Shown: piece by piece, positions 45,720-53,843 of the stretch
How the letters are laid out: every line of letters starts with the position of its first letter
Position numbering within the stretch: the stretch's first letter is position 1
Origin: Aureimonas ureilytica DSM 18598 = NBRC 106430
GTDB lineage: Bacteria; Pseudomonadota; Alphaproteobacteria; Rhizobiales; Rhizobiaceae
NCBI RefSeq assembly: GCF_000382705.1
Contig: NZ_ARQE01000002.1
Span: 434,001 to 498,000, forward strand
DNA length: 64,000 bases
Direction of reading: 5' to 3'
Notes under the pieces: generated by a model
Told to the model about the DNA's origin: nothing
Seen by the model: the letters and a program-made list of their open reading frames with translations, nothing else
Databases searched by the model: none
Made by a program: the position numbers and the translations under genes

Positions 45720-47026
45720 TGAGGCGAGACGATCGGCAGCCACACCCAGAGGGCGACGAGCGTCGCCAGCAGCACGGGCGGGGTGAGGACGAGGCCGACC
45801 CGCATGTACTGGCCCCAGGTGATCCGCTGTCCCCTGCCCGCGAGGACGTGGAGCCACAAGAGGGTCGCGAGCGAGCCGATCGGCGTGAACTTCGGCCCGA
45901 GGTCGTTGCCGACGACATTGGCGTAGACCATGAGCTCGTGGGTCAGGGGAGCCACGCCGGCCCGGTCGATGGCGAGCGCCCCGACGAGGGTCGCGGGCAT
46001 GTTGTTCATGATGGAGGCGAGCGCCGCCACTACGAAGCCCGTGCCGACGGTGGCGACGAACGTCCCCTTGTTGGCAAGCCACCGCAGGACGCCTGCCGCG
46101 ATGTCGGTCAGCCCGGCGTTCCCGAGTCCGTAGACGACGAGGTACATGCCGATCGAGAACAGGACGATCTGCCATGGCGCGCCGCGCAGGACCTTCGGCA
46201 GGTCGACCACCGCACCGCGTCCACTGGTGAACCAGCGCCCCGCGACTGCCATGAGGACGAGGGCAGCGGCACCGGTGACGAGGGCGATCGGCACGCCGAG
46301 CGGCCCGGTCACGAAGTAGGCGACGAGCAGGATCCCGAGGAGAGGAAACGCGGCGCGGAACACGGCCGGGTCGCGGACCGCGCTGCCGGGGGCTTCAAGC
46401 CGGCCGACGTCGTAGGTCGCCGGGATGCCCCTTCGGAAGTACGCCCACAGGACGAGGAGCGTCGCCGCCAGCGAGACAAGGTTCACCGGCACCATGACCG
46501 CGGCGTAGCGTCCGAAGGACACGTCGAAGAAGTTCGCGGTGACGATGTTCACGAGGTTCGACACCACGAGCGGCAGGCTGGTCGTGTCGGCGACGAAGCC
46601 GCAGGCAACGACGAAGGCGAGCGCCCCGGCGGGCGGGAAGTCGAGGCGCAGGAGGATGGCGAGCACGATCGGGGTGAGAAGCAGCGCCGCCCCGTCGTTC
46701 GCAAAGACGGCGGCGATCGCCGCACCCAGCAGAACGACGAGCGGGAACAGCCGCCGCCCGTTGCCTCCGCCCCAGCGGGCGACGTGGAGCGCGGCCCAGG
46801 CGAAGAACCCGGCCTCGTCGAGAACGAGCGAGATAACGATCAGCGCGACGAAGGTGAACGTCGCGTCCCAGACGATCTCCCAGACCGTCCCGACGTCGCC
46901 CCAGCCGACGACGCCGGTCGCCAATGCAACCGCGGCGCCGGCAAGCGCCGACCATCCGATGCCGAGGCCCCGGGGCTGCCAGATGACGAGGACGAGGGTG
47001 GCGACGAAGATCGCGAGGGCGAGCAT
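45716..47026 (-). CDS. arsB: Arsenite efflux permease ArsB
   Basis: 436 aa, the usual ArsB length, with about 12 TM helices. Recognisable pieces are [19 protein letters not shown], the second repeat [16 protein letters not shown], and [19 protein letters not shown], which are characteristic of ArsB/NhaD permeases. It exports As(III) and Sb(III). There is no ArsA ATPase, so it should run on the membrane potential. ATG 47026; a 22-base gap from arsH. Confidence 0.93.
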   Translation of the reverse strand: MLALAIFVATLVLVIWQPRGLGIGWSALAGAAVALATGVVGWGDVGTVWEIVWDATFTFVALIVISLVLDEAGFFAWAALHVARWGGGNGRRLFPLVVLLGAAIAAVFANDGAALLLTPIVLAILLRLDFPPAGALAFVVACGFVADTTSLPLVVSNLVNIVTANFFDVSFGRYAAVMVPVNLVSLAATLLVLWAYFRRGIPATYDVGRLEAPGSAVRDPAVFRAAFPLLGILLVAYFVTGPLGVPIALVTGAAALVLMAVAGRWFTSGRGAVVDLPKVLRGAPWQIVLFSIGMYLVVYGLGNAGLTDIAAGVLRWLANKGTFVATVGTGFVVAALASIMNNMPATLVGALAIDRAGVAPLTHELMVYANVVGNDLGPKFTPIGSLATLLWLHVLAGRGQRITWGQYMRVGLVLTPPVLLATLVALWVWLPIVSPQ

Positions 47027-47048
47027 GGAGGGTCCGCGGGCGTGAGGA

Positions 47049-47774
47049 TCAGAGGGTGCGCTGGTTCACGCGCTCGGACAGCTTCTCGGCGCTCTCGACG
47101 CGCTCGGAGTAGCGGTCCGTCAGATAGTCTGACCGCCCGCGAACCAGCCAAGTGAACTTCACCAGTTCCTCGCAGACGTCGACGACTCGGCTGTAGAGGG
47201 CCGACGGCTTCATGCGCCCGGCCTCGTCGAACTCGAGGAACGCCTTCGGGACCGATGACTGGTTGGGGATCGTGACCATGCGCATCCAGCGGCCGAGGAT
47301 GCGCATCTGGTTCACGGCGTTGAAGGACTGCGAGCCGCCCGACACCTCCATGACGGCCAGCGTCTTGCCCTGCGTCGGACGCTTGGCGCCGAGGGCAAGG
47401 GGTATCCAGTCGATCTGCGCCTTCATGATCCCGGTCATGGCCCCGTGGCGCTCCGGGCTGACCCAGACCATGCCCTCGCACCAGTCGGCGAGGTCGCGGA
47501 GCTCCGTGACCTTCGGGTGGTCGGGCTCCGCCCCGTCTGGGAGCGGCAGGCCGCGGGGGTCGAAGGTGCGCACCTCGCAGCCGAACCAGCGGAGCAGGCG
47601 ACCGGCCTCCTCGGACAGGAAGCGGGAATAGGACCGCTCGCGGATCGAGCCGTGGAGGACGAGGATGCGCGGCGGATGCATCGGGGCGCCGGGGCCGGCG
47701 AGCGCGTTCCCGTTGATCGGGCGAAGCTGGTCTAGGTCGACGGAGGGCAGGTCGAGAGCGGCAGGGTCCGTCAT
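47049..47774 (-). CDS. arsH: ArsH NADPH-dependent FMN reductase / methylarsenite oxidase
   Basis: 241 aa. The flavodoxin-like domain has [17 protein letters not shown] (FMN phosphate loop), [21 protein letters not shown] and [19 protein letters not shown]. Extended N- and C-termini are as in ArsH. It oxidises trivalent organoarsenicals to less toxic forms. Start ATG 47774 has AAGGAGA eight bases upstream and overlaps the arsN2 stop (ATGA). Confidence 0.93.
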   Translation of the reverse strand: MTDPAALDLPSVDLDQLRPINGNALAGPGAPMHPPRILVLHGSIRERSYSRFLSEEAGRLLRWFGCEVRTFDPRGLPLPDGAEPDHPKVTELRDLADWCEGMVWVSPERHGAMTGIMKAQIDWIPLALGAKRPTQGKTLAVMEVSGGSQSFNAVNQMRILGRWMRMVTIPNQSSVPKAFLEFDEAGRMKPSALYSRVVDVCEELVKFTWLVRGRSDYLTDRYSERVESAEKLSERVNQRTL

Positions 47775-48214
47775 CGTACAGTCTCCTTCCGCCACAAGAC
47801 GGCCGAGACCGAACACAGGCCCATGGCCTGCCGGGTCGCCAGCACCGCAGCGGGTGCCTCCGCCCTTTCGGCCCGTCGGAAGCCGAGCGCCGCGAGGAAG
47901 GTCGGCTCCCCTGTCGTGAAGGCGAAAGCGTCGGCCGCACCCTGCTCGCGGCCGCGGCGCATCAGGTCTGCCGTGACAGCGCCGCCGACGCCGTACCCAC
48001 GATAGCTGGGCACGACGACGATGGACCGCAGGAGGACGGCGGCGCCGAGCGGCTCGAAGCCGCCGATCGCGACGAACTCGCCGCCCTCGGTGGCATAGCG
48101 TAGGAACACCCGGCCGGGCTCCGCCACGTCCTCCGTCGGCAGCCCCGCCTCGGACAGGAGACCGACGAGGCCGACCGGATCGGCGACCGCGGTCGCGACG
48201 AGCGGAAGGGTCAT
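47771..48214 (-). CDS. arsN2: ArsN2-type GNAT acetyltransferase
   Basis: 147 aa. A GNAT fold with [45 protein letters not shown] in pieces; PSYRGYGVG is the acetyl-CoA loop. The end [19 protein letters not shown] is typical. In ars operons such proteins are named ArsN2; the related ArsN1 acetylates phosphinothricin-like arsenicals. Precise substrate unknown. ATGA overlaps with both arsC and arsH indicate tight coupling. Confidence 0.82.
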   Translation of the reverse strand: MTLPLVATAVADPVGLVGLLSEAGLPTEDVAEPGRVFLRYATEGGEFVAIGGFEPLGAAVLLRSIVVVPSYRGYGVGGAVTADLMRRGREQGAADAFAFTTGEPTFLAALGFRRAERAEAPAAVLATRQAMGLCSVSAVLWRKETVR

Positions 48215-48618
48215 GCTGGGGAGCCTCCGACGGTCTCCCCGTCCTCCTTGGTGAAGGTGGCGACGGGGTTGTCGAGGAGTGGCAGAACCTTCTCCGACGG
48301 GCGGCAGAGCGCGGCGCCCTTGTCCGTCACGACGATCGGGCGGTTGATGAGGATCGGGTGCGCCATCATGGCGTCGAGGAGTGCGTCGTCGGACAGCGTC
48401 TGGTCCCCGAGGCCGAGTTCGGCGTAGGGCGTGCCCTTCTCGCGAAGGAGGTCGCGCGGGCGGATGCCCATGGCGTCGATCAGTTCGACCAGCCGCTCGC
48501 GGCTCGGCGGATTCTTCAGATATTCGACGACCTCCGGCTCCTCGCCGGACTGGCGGATCATCTCCAGCGTGTTGCGGGACGTGCCGCAGGTGGGGTTGTG
48601 GTAGATAGTGACGGTCAT
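48211..48618 (-). CDS. arsC: Glutaredoxin-coupled arsenate reductase
   Basis: 135 aa. ITYHNPTC-type start ([17 protein letters not shown]) carries the catalytic Cys and the Arg-Asn environment of the E. coli-type Ars[21 protein letters not shown] is the other conserved end. It reduces As(V) to As(III) with glutathione and glutaredoxin. The ATG is 48618. It lies between the thioredoxin-type reductase and arsN2. The operon thus has two unrelated arsenate reductases. Confidence 0.93.
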   Translation of the reverse strand: MTVTIYHNPTCGTSRNTLEMIRQSGEEPEVVEYLKNPPSRERLVELIDAMGIRPRDLLREKGTPYAELGLGDQTLSDDALLDAMMAHPILINRPIVVTDKGAALCRPSEKVLPLLDNPVATFTKEDGETVGGSPA

Positions 48619-48626
48619 GATGGTCC

Positions 48627-49154
48627 TCAGGCGACGTCGGGCGTGCGTAACGAGGCGCCCTCGAGCTGGCCGATCTCGCGCACCTTGGTGGCGAGCCGGG
48701 TGCGCTCCAGGCTCTCGACGGGCAACGCCGTGAAGGCGGAGATGCGGTTCTTCATGTAGCGGAAGGCCTGCGTGAAGGCGGCGCGCTTCCACATGTCGCC
48801 GCGGTCCTCGTGGCTCGGGTCCTCGATGCCCCAGTGGGCGGTCATCGGCTGGCCCGGCCATACTGGGCACGCCTCGCCCGCGGCTTGGTCGCAGACGGTG
48901 AAGACGAAGTCCATGACGGGCGCCTCGGGTGTCGCGAACTCGTCCCATGGTTTCGAGCGCATGCCGTCGGTCGGGTAGCCGAACTCCCGAAGCACCTCCA
49001 GCGCCATCGGGTTCACCTCGCCTTTCGGCTGGCTTCCGGCCGAGAAGGCGTTGAAGCGGCCCGCGCCGTCCTTGCGCAGGATGCTCTCGGCCAGGATCGA
49101 GCGGGCGGAGTTGCCCAGGCAGAGGAACAGGACGTTGAAGGGCTGGGCACTCAT
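48627..49154 (-). CDS. arsC: Low-molecular-weight phosphatase-type arsenate reductase
   Basis: 175 aa. Catalytic P-loop FLCLGNSARSILAE (Cys-x5-Arg), then GSQPKGEVNPMALEVL and a C-terminal Asp loop with FVFTVCDQAAGEACPVWPG. This is the LMWPTP fold of thioredoxin-type ArsC, with the extra Cys residues (CDQAAGEAC) needed for the disulfide cascade. ATG 49154 overlaps arsR's stop (ATGA). The extended C-terminus is of unknown function. Confidence 0.9.
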   Translation of the reverse strand: MSAQPFNVLFLCLGNSARSILAESILRKDGAGRFNAFSAGSQPKGEVNPMALEVLREFGYPTDGMRSKPWDEFATPEAPVMDFVFTVCDQAAGEACPVWPGQPMTAHWGIEDPSHEDRGDMWKRAAFTQAFRYMKNRISAFTALPVESLERTRLATKVREIGQLEGASLRTPDVA

Positions 49155-49501
49155 CGGCAGGTCTCCGGGGCGCAGGTGGAAGCGAAGGCGTCGCCGAGGT
49201 TCCCGCAGATCTCCGGGTTCCCCGAGCAGCAGTCCTCGGTGAGGAAGGCGAGGAGCTGGCGCATGTCGTCGTAGCTCGCGGCGTAGAGGATGCGCCGCCC
49301 GTCGCGCCACGAGCGCAGGAGCTTGGCGCGCTCCAACGTCGCGAGGTGAAAGCTCATGCGCGTCGGCGGGATGGACAGGGCCTCGGCGATCTCCCCCGAC
49401 GCCATGCCGTTCGGGCCGGCCCGGACGAGCATCCGGAAGGCCGCGAGGCGGTCGGCGTGGGCAAGGGCGGACAGGGCGGCAACGGCTGAGACGTCGTTCA
49501 T
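49151..49501 (-). CDS. arsR: ArsR-family arsenic-responsive repressor
   Basis: 116 aa, winged HTH. ALAHADRLAAFRMLVRAGPNGM, EIAEALSIPPTRMSFHLATLERAKLLRSWRDGRRILY is the DNA-binding core. A C-terminal Cys set (TEDCCSGNPEIC, STCAPETC) can bind As(III), unlike the classical CVC site in the recognition helix; this matches the variant ArsR group found in many proteobacteria. ATG 49501 is the first gene of the operon. It should repress this operon until arsenite binds. Confidence 0.92.
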   Translation of the reverse strand: MNDVSAVAALSALAHADRLAAFRMLVRAGPNGMASGEIAEALSIPPTRMSFHLATLERAKLLRSWRDGRRILYAASYDDMRQLLAFLTEDCCSGNPEICGNLGDAFASTCAPETCR

Positions 49502-49821
49502 CCCTGCTACATTGCAAACATAGTTGTAGAATTCAAGTGGCCGATGCGTGGGAAGGACAGCGCATTGTCAAAACGATGCCCGTACCCGTTTCAGGATGGC
49601 CACGATCATCCTTCCGATCGGTGCCTCTGCCTTCCGCCTCGGAGGGAACGCTGGAACGACGCCGAGGCGGATGGGGAAGCCGGACGATCGTGACCGCGAC
49701 GAAACGAGCGAGGGCAACGGGTCGACCACGTCCGTTCAAATGCGAACGGTTTCCTCCATCGGAACCCAATCCTCCGCCCGCATCCTGCCGCGGCTTGAAC
49801 GGAAGGGACCGGAGCGATCGC
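49502..49821. other. Control region of the ars operon and spacer to the next gene
   Basis: About 320 bases. Near the arsR start (49505-49540) it is AT-rich with GAATTC and ACATTGCAAACATAG, a reasonable site for the ars promoter and ArsR. On the right side a short inverted repeat CCGTTC/GAACGG (49732-49749) is seen. Otherwise no gene; frames crossing it do not look coding. Confidence 0.4.
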
Positions 49822-50232
49822 ATGGCTGAGGAGGTGGTGGCTGAACCGGAACGCCGGAAGGGGAAGCTCCCCGCGTGGATGGTCTCGAAGGGCGGTCTGG
49901 CGGCGATCGCCGGCGGGACACTGCTTCTCGCCTGCTGCGGGGCATACGCCGCCCTGCGCAGCGACGGCGGGGACACGCCCGCGGTGGCGGAGGAGAAGGC
50001 CGAGATCCGCGTCCCGATGCCCGTGGCGAGCAAGCCGCAGGCGCTCAAGGCCGACGCCTACTCGATCGTCTCCGTCTTCGACGGCGAGGCGTTCCTGGCG
50101 ACCCCGAACGACCTCGTCCGCGTCGTTGTGGGGGCTGTCGTGCCGGGCCTCGGCACGATCACCTCCGTCGAGGCGTTCCCGAACGGCGGCGGCACCGTCG
50201 CCGGCACGGAGGCGGTCCTGCGCACGCGCTGA
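49822..50232 (+). CDS. Membrane-anchored small protein, unknown
   Basis: 136 aa from ATG 49822 (GGAG eight bases upstream). A charged N-terminus (EEVVAEPERRKGK) precedes one TM helix (GGLAAIAGGTLLLACCGAYAAL) and an extra-cytoplasmic domain of about 85 residues. This domain is rich in Val and Gly, with SVFDGEAFLATPNDLVRVVVG and VPGLGTITSVEAFPNGGG, suggesting a small beta-rich fold. It resembles a membrane-fused adaptor but no family is recognised. Alone on the plus strand between ars and the Grx-MauE gene. Confidence 0.62.
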   Translation: MAEEVVAEPERRKGKLPAWMVSKGGLAAIAGGTLLLACCGAYAALRSDGGDTPAVAEEKAEIRVPMPVASKPQALKADAYSIVSVFDGEAFLATPNDLVRVVVGAVVPGLGTITSVEAFPNGGGTVAGTEAVLRTR

Positions 50233-50256
50233 GCCGACGACGATCCGGCGGTTCCG

Positions 50257-51045
50257 TCACGCGAAGATGCGGGCCGCCATCCAGAGCGCCATGCCCACCA
50301 TCATGAGGTTCTCGGTGAGGGACACGAAGCCTAGGGGCACATTGGAGTCCCCGCCGACGCACGCGCACTTCAGCTCGCGCCTGTCGACATAGACCGCCTT
50401 GAACACCGAGATGGCCCCGACCGTGCCGATAAAGAGCGCGACGGGAACGGACAGCCACATCGCGGCACCCGCCAACATGAGCACGCCCGCCAGCGCCTCG
50501 CCGAAGGGGTAGAGGTAGGCGTAGCGCACCCAGTGCTGAGCGAGGAGGTCGTAGCCGAGGAACATCGTGGCGAAGCCCTCCACGTCCCGCAGCTTCTGCA
50601 CGGCGAGGAGGCACATCGCGATCGAGATGAACCACTCTACGGTTCGCACCGTCAGCAGGGTTCCGAGAAGCGCCCAGGTCACCGCCGCCGCCATCAGGGC
50701 GGCCATGGCGAAGATGGCGACGACGGGCTTGTAGGTGACCGCCTTGGGATCGGCGACGGTCTTGCCAAGGAAGCGCCGGAGGTCGTCGTACCCGCCGACG
50801 CGCTTCCCGTCGACGAACGTCTGGGGCGTCGTCGAAACCCCATGCTCGGCCTTGAAGGCGTCGGTCTCCTCGCGGGTCGTCAGCCAGCGGTCGTCGACCT
50901 CGAAGCCCTCGCGCTTCAAGAGGTCGACGGCGCGCAGGCCCCAGGGGCAGATGTGCTTGGGCATGACCATTCGGTAGATGGTCGCTCGCTTGGCCTCCAC
51001 CGCGCTCGATGGGGCCGTGCCCCCACCTGCGATCGTCGTGGACAT
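50257..51045 (-). CDS. Glutaredoxin-MauE/DoxX-like fusion membrane protein
   Basis: 262 aa. The N-terminal thioredoxin-like domain has MPKHICPWGLRAVDLL (CPWG, a single active Cys) and TTPQTFVDGKRVGGYDDL, a glutaredoxin pattern. After residue 105 four TM helices follow, with MauE/DoxX-like features, ending in a loop RRELKCACVGGDSN. MauE-type proteins take part in disulfide handling. Start ATG 51045 has AAGGAAAC upstream. It appears to form a unit with the two DUF305 genes. A redox protein for metal or Cys maturation in the envelope is inferred. Confidence 0.82.
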   Translation of the reverse strand: MSTTIAGGGTAPSSAVEAKRATIYRMVMPKHICPWGLRAVDLLKREGFEVDDRWLTTREETDAFKAEHGVSTTPQTFVDGKRVGGYDDLRRFLGKTVADPKAVTYKPVVAIFAMAALMAAAVTWALLGTLLTVRTVEWFISIAMCLLAVQKLRDVEGFATMFLGYDLLAQHWVRYAYLYPFGEALAGVLMLAGAAMWLSVPVALFIGTVGAISVFKAVYVDRRELKCACVGGDSNVPLGFVSLTENLMMVGMALWMAARIFA

Positions 51046-51064
51046 GTCCGTTTCCTTTCCCCGG

Positions 51065-51577
51065 TCAGTTGCCGGCCGCGATGGCGGCCTCGGGCATGCG
51101 CGGCGGCAGGTCCGGAGCGCCGTCGGCGGGCGGGTTGGCCTCGAGGTCGGCGATGAGCCGCTTCATCTCCCCGATCTCGCGGACCTGCGCCTCGACGATG
51201 CCGTCGGCGAGTTCGCGGACCCGCGGGTCGCGGATGTGCGCCCGCTCGCTGGTCATGATCGCGATGGAGTGGTGGGGGATCATCGCCTTCATGTAGGCGA
51301 CGTCGTGTACGGTCTCCTGGCTGCGCACGAGCCACAGGGCCCCGGCGAACACGACGACGCCCGCCGCGACGATGGCCGCGTTGGTGCCCTTCCTGGGGTA
51401 CATCCCCCACATGAAGCCGATCATGATCAGCGCCATGGCGGCGCCCATCACCACGGCCATCCACGTCCGCGTCTGGCTGTAGAAGACGTGGTCGAGCGCG
51501 TAGGTGTTCAGGTACATCAAGCCGAACATCACGACCGTCGAGGTCGCGATCATCGCGGCGAAGCGTCCGTAGCCCAT
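51065..51577 (-). CDS. DUF305 protein with N-terminal membrane region
   Basis: 170 aa. Three TM helices (FAAMIATSTVVMFGLMYLN, WMAVVMGAAMALIMIGFMW, AAIVAAGVVVFAGALWLV) precede a DUF305 four-helix domain with YMKAMIPHHSIAIMTS and EAQVREIGEMKRLIADL. DUF305 domains carry His/Met clusters and occur next to copper genes. Function unknown. ATG 51577 with a GGAGCAGGA site. 20 bases upstream of the Grx-MauE gene, same strand. Confidence 0.84.
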   Translation of the reverse strand: MGYGRFAAMIATSTVVMFGLMYLNTYALDHVFYSQTRTWMAVVMGAAMALIMIGFMWGMYPRKGTNAAIVAAGVVVFAGALWLVRSQETVHDVAYMKAMIPHHSIAIMTSERAHIRDPRVRELADGIVEAQVREIGEMKRLIADLEANPPADGAPDLPPRMPEAAIAAGN

Positions 51578-51649
51578 GGGTCCTGCTCCCGTTCGTCGGG
51601 GTGTCGGGATGCCCCGGAGGCGACCGCCCCCGGGGCACGGGTCCGTCGC

Positions 51650-52102
51650 TTACTTGGCGAGCGCCTCGACGCGGGCCGTCATCTCCTCGATCTCCTTCCG
51701 CTGCGCGTCGATGATCATCTGCGCCATCTCCTTGGACTTCTCGTCCTTGCCGAGCTTGAGCTCGACCTCGGACATGGCGATGGCGCCCTGGTGATGGGCG
51801 ATCATCCCGCAGTTGAAGGCGAGGTCCGGGTCCTTGATCATCGCGGCCTTCATCATGGGGCCGTGCATCTTCATCATCGCGTCCATGTTGCCCTTCTGGA
51901 CGTCGTTCATCTGACCGCCGGACATCGCGTTCTGCATGCCGCCCATCATGGACGACATGTCCATGGACCCGGCGGCGGCCTCGCAGGCAGCCGGGAGGGT
52001 CACCTGCTCGGAGGACATCGCCTTGCCGTGCTGGTCCTGCGCCGAGGCGTGGGAGACGGCGGCGGCGAGGAGGGCGGCGGACAGGATCGTGATCTTGCGC
52101 AT
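51650..52102 (-). CDS. DUF305 secreted protein, Met-rich
   Basis: 150 aa. A signal peptide (KITILSAALLAAAVSHASAQ) is followed by a Met/His-rich region (SMDMSSMMGGMQNAMSGGQM) and the DUF305 helix pair with CGMIAHHQGAIAMSEVEL and EMTARVEALAK. The many Met suggests Cu(I) binding in the periplasm. ATG 52102; 72 bases from the previous DUF305 gene, same strand. Two DUF305 proteins side by side, one membrane-fused and one soluble, suggest a functional pair. Confidence 0.84.
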   Translation of the reverse strand: MRKITILSAALLAAAVSHASAQDQHGKAMSSEQVTLPAACEAAAGSMDMSSMMGGMQNAMSGGQMNDVQKGNMDAMMKMHGPMMKAAMIKDPDLAFNCGMIAHHQGAIAMSEVELKLGKDEKSKEMAQMIIDAQRKEIEEMTARVEALAK

Positions 52103-52193
52103 GGTCTCATTCCTTGTGGATAGGTCCCTCGGGACCGTTCGTTGATTTTGGTGGTGACGCGGCGGGAAGCCGCGGAATGCGCGTCCGACGGCG

Positions 52194-52526
52194 TCAGGCC
52201 GCCATCTTGCGGCAGCTTTCGGCGCACTTGCGGCAAGCCTCGACGCACTCCTGCATGCCGCCGACGCGCTCGCAGTCGGCAGCGCAGGCCTCGCAGATCT
52301 CTGCGCAGGCGCGGCAGGTCAGCTTGTGGTGCTCCGACCCGACGAGCATGAGGTGCGCGGAGGTACGGCAGATCTCGGCACATGCCGACATGAGCGTGAA
52401 GTGCCGCTTTTCTACGTGCTCGCCGCCCATCTCGAGGCAGTGGTTCATGGCCATGGACAGGCAGGTCTGGTAGCAGCGCAGGCATTCGTCGATGCAGGAC
52501 TGCATCTCGGGGGACATGTGGTTCAT
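52194..52526 (-). CDS. Four-helix-bundle copper-storage protein (Csp-like), Cys-rich
   Basis: 110 aa from ATG 52526, which has AAGGAGAAGG upstream. The sequence is a repeating Cys/His helix pattern: MQSCIDECLRCYQTC, MSACAEICRTSAHLM, CRACAEICEACAADCERV, CVEACRKCAESCRKM. The Cys residues line the core of a four-helix bundle and bind many Cu(I) ions in Csp1/Csp3 proteins. No signal peptide is visible, so it is the cytosolic Csp3 type. Stores copper. Same strand as the DUF305 genes. Confidence 0.88.
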   Translation of the reverse strand: MNHMSPEMQSCIDECLRCYQTCLSMAMNHCLEMGGEHVEKRHFTLMSACAEICRTSAHLMLVGSEHHKLTCRACAEICEACAADCERVGGMQECVEACRKCAESCRKMAA

Positions 52527-52681
52527 GTCGCCTTCTCCTTGTGGGACAGGCATGACGCGACGACGGGTCGTTGGCCCTCGTCCGTCGCAGGTTGTGTTCG
52601 GATGGGTAGTGGCAGGCGGGCGCGCCGATGCAGGCGGCTTCGGCCCCGACCGTGCCGCCGGCCTCAGGCCGGCGGGTAGCG

Positions 52682-53026
52682 TCAGGCCAACTTGGGCGGA
52701 CGCTTCAGGCCGGGCGGAAGGATGCCTTCCTCCTCCAAGTGGAGGACCGAGTCGGGCTTCGCAGGATGGGCGTCGCGCGATACGCCCGACGGTGCTGGGA
52801 ACGGCAGGATGCTGGTGCAGGACTTCCCGCAGCAGGACATAGTAGACATGCCGCCGTCCGTCTTGTGCGCCTCGCCGTGGGCGTGCGCCGACTGGGTCGA
52901 GGGGGAATGGGCAACCGGGTGGTCGTGGACGCTCATGCCGGCCATCGCCGTCCCATGCCCGGCAAACGCGGCGACCGCGACCAGGGACAGGATGACGACG
53001 AGACTACGCAGGCATGCGGCGAGCAT
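52682..53026 (-). CDS. Small secreted Cys/His-rich protein
   Basis: 114 aa from ATG 53026. A signal peptide (LVVILSLVAVAAFAGHGTAMAG) is followed by a His-rich mature part (VHDHPVAHS, HAHGEAHKT), a Cys triplet STMSCCGKSC and a basic C-terminal end (GLKRPPKLA). The His and Cys clusters suggest metal binding, comparable to DUF2946-like proteins of copper operons. The longer frame to 53293 has no family-like upstream part. Same strand as DUF411 at 53157, with 130 bases between. Confidence 0.7.
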   Translation of the reverse strand: MLAACLRSLVVILSLVAVAAFAGHGTAMAGMSVHDHPVAHSPSTQSAHAHGEAHKTDGGMSTMSCCGKSCTSILPFPAPSGVSRDAHPAKPDSVLHLEEEGILPPGLKRPPKLA

Positions 53027-53089
53027 GGGGATTTCCGGTTGCCGATCCGTCAAGAACCGACGGCTGGCTACGGAGTTCCATCCACCAGG

Positions 53090-53101
53090 TCCGTAGACGG
53101 A
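53090..53101. promoter_or_regulatory. Possible MerR-type operator before the small secreted gene
   Basis: TCCGTAGACGGA is a 5-bp dyad about 65 bases upstream of the gene at 53026, with a GACT-like -35 element on its minus-strand side. It is weaker than the two dyads at 53781 and 56847 and lacks the flanking -35/-10 spacing precision. Confidence 0.3.
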
Positions 53102-53126
53102 AAGTCTATGGGTCCCCTTGCGATAC

Positions 53127-53144
53127 CCCTGCCTCCTGGCAGGG
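53127..53144 (-). terminator. Stem-loop after the DUF411 gene
   Basis: CCCTGCC (53127-53133), TCCT, GGCAGGG (53138-53144): a perfect 7-bp stem with a four-base loop, located 13 bases after the DUF411 stop on the minus strand. No T-tract; probable transcription stop. Confidence 0.5.
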
Positions 53145-53156
53145 TTGCCGTGGCTT

Positions 53157-53612
53157 TCACTCCCTCCCGGCCCGGTAGAAGACCTTCGGGCTCGCCGACG
53201 CGTCTCCGAACGAAAGGACGTCGAACTCGGCCTTCGGGTCGTCTCCCATGCCGGGCGATCCCATGGGCATGCCCGGTGCCGCGATCCCCGCAACCCTGGG
53301 CTTCTCCGAAAGGAGCCTGTCGACGGCCTCCATCGGCACGTGGCCCTCCACGACGTAACCGCCGACCTTCGCCGTGTGGCAGGACTCGACGGGTTCGGAG
53401 ACGCCGAGAAGGCGCTTCAGCCCCGCCATGTCGTCGCGGTCCTCGACCGTCACCTGGAACCCGTGCTTGCGGGCGATCTCGACCCACGCCCCGCAGCAGC
53501 CGCAGTCGGGCGACTTGTAGACGTGCATGTGGTTCGGGGCGTGTTCGGCGACCGCGGGGGCGGCCAGCGTGAGAAAGGCGATGGCGGCGAGGAGCGGCTT
53601 CGTCGGCAGCAT
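53157..53612 (-). CDS. DUF411 periplasmic metal-binding protein, second copy
   Basis: 151 aa from ATG 53612 (GGAG eight bases upstream). The signal (LLAAIAFLTLAAPAVAEHA) precedes HVYKSPDCGCCGAWVEIA (CxCC), SCHTAKVGGYVVEGHVPMEAV and AAPGMPMGSPGMG. It is the same family as 41834 but is diverged. Located back to back with copA, 231 bases apart, which points to a copper role. Function not known in detail. Confidence 0.88.
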   Translation of the reverse strand: MLPTKPLLAAIAFLTLAAPAVAEHAPNHMHVYKSPDCGCCGAWVEIARKHGFQVTVEDRDDMAGLKRLLGVSEPVESCHTAKVGGYVVEGHVPMEAVDRLLSEKPRVAGIAAPGMPMGSPGMGDDPKAEFDVLSFGDASASPKVFYRAGRE

Positions 53613-53780
53613 GTCGGAACTCCGTGAGATGTCCGGCCGACCCTGCCCGCAGTCGGGTCCGCTTCGCAAGCCCGCTGGGGGCAGGGTCGGCAGACGCCCC
53701 GTTCACTTGTCCGTTCGCCGGGGCGCGAACCGAGCCGCATGCCACGGGCCGGGCGCATGCGAAGCTTCATCTCGCGCCCC

Positions 53781-53811
53781 TTGACCTTCCCATGATGGGA
53801 AGCCCCATCTT
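53781..53811 (+). promoter_or_regulatory. CueR-type promoter of copA
   Basis: TTGACC (53781-53786), a 19-base spacer, then CATCTT (53806-53811). The spacer carries a 7-bp dyad CTTCCCA TGA TGGGAAG (53786-53802), very close to the known copper-regulator operators of proteobacteria (for example that of E. coli copA). It lies 33 bases before the copA ATG. Confidence 0.75.
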
Positions 53812-53843
53812 CCGGCAAGTCACTGATTTCGGGAACGAAGCCG

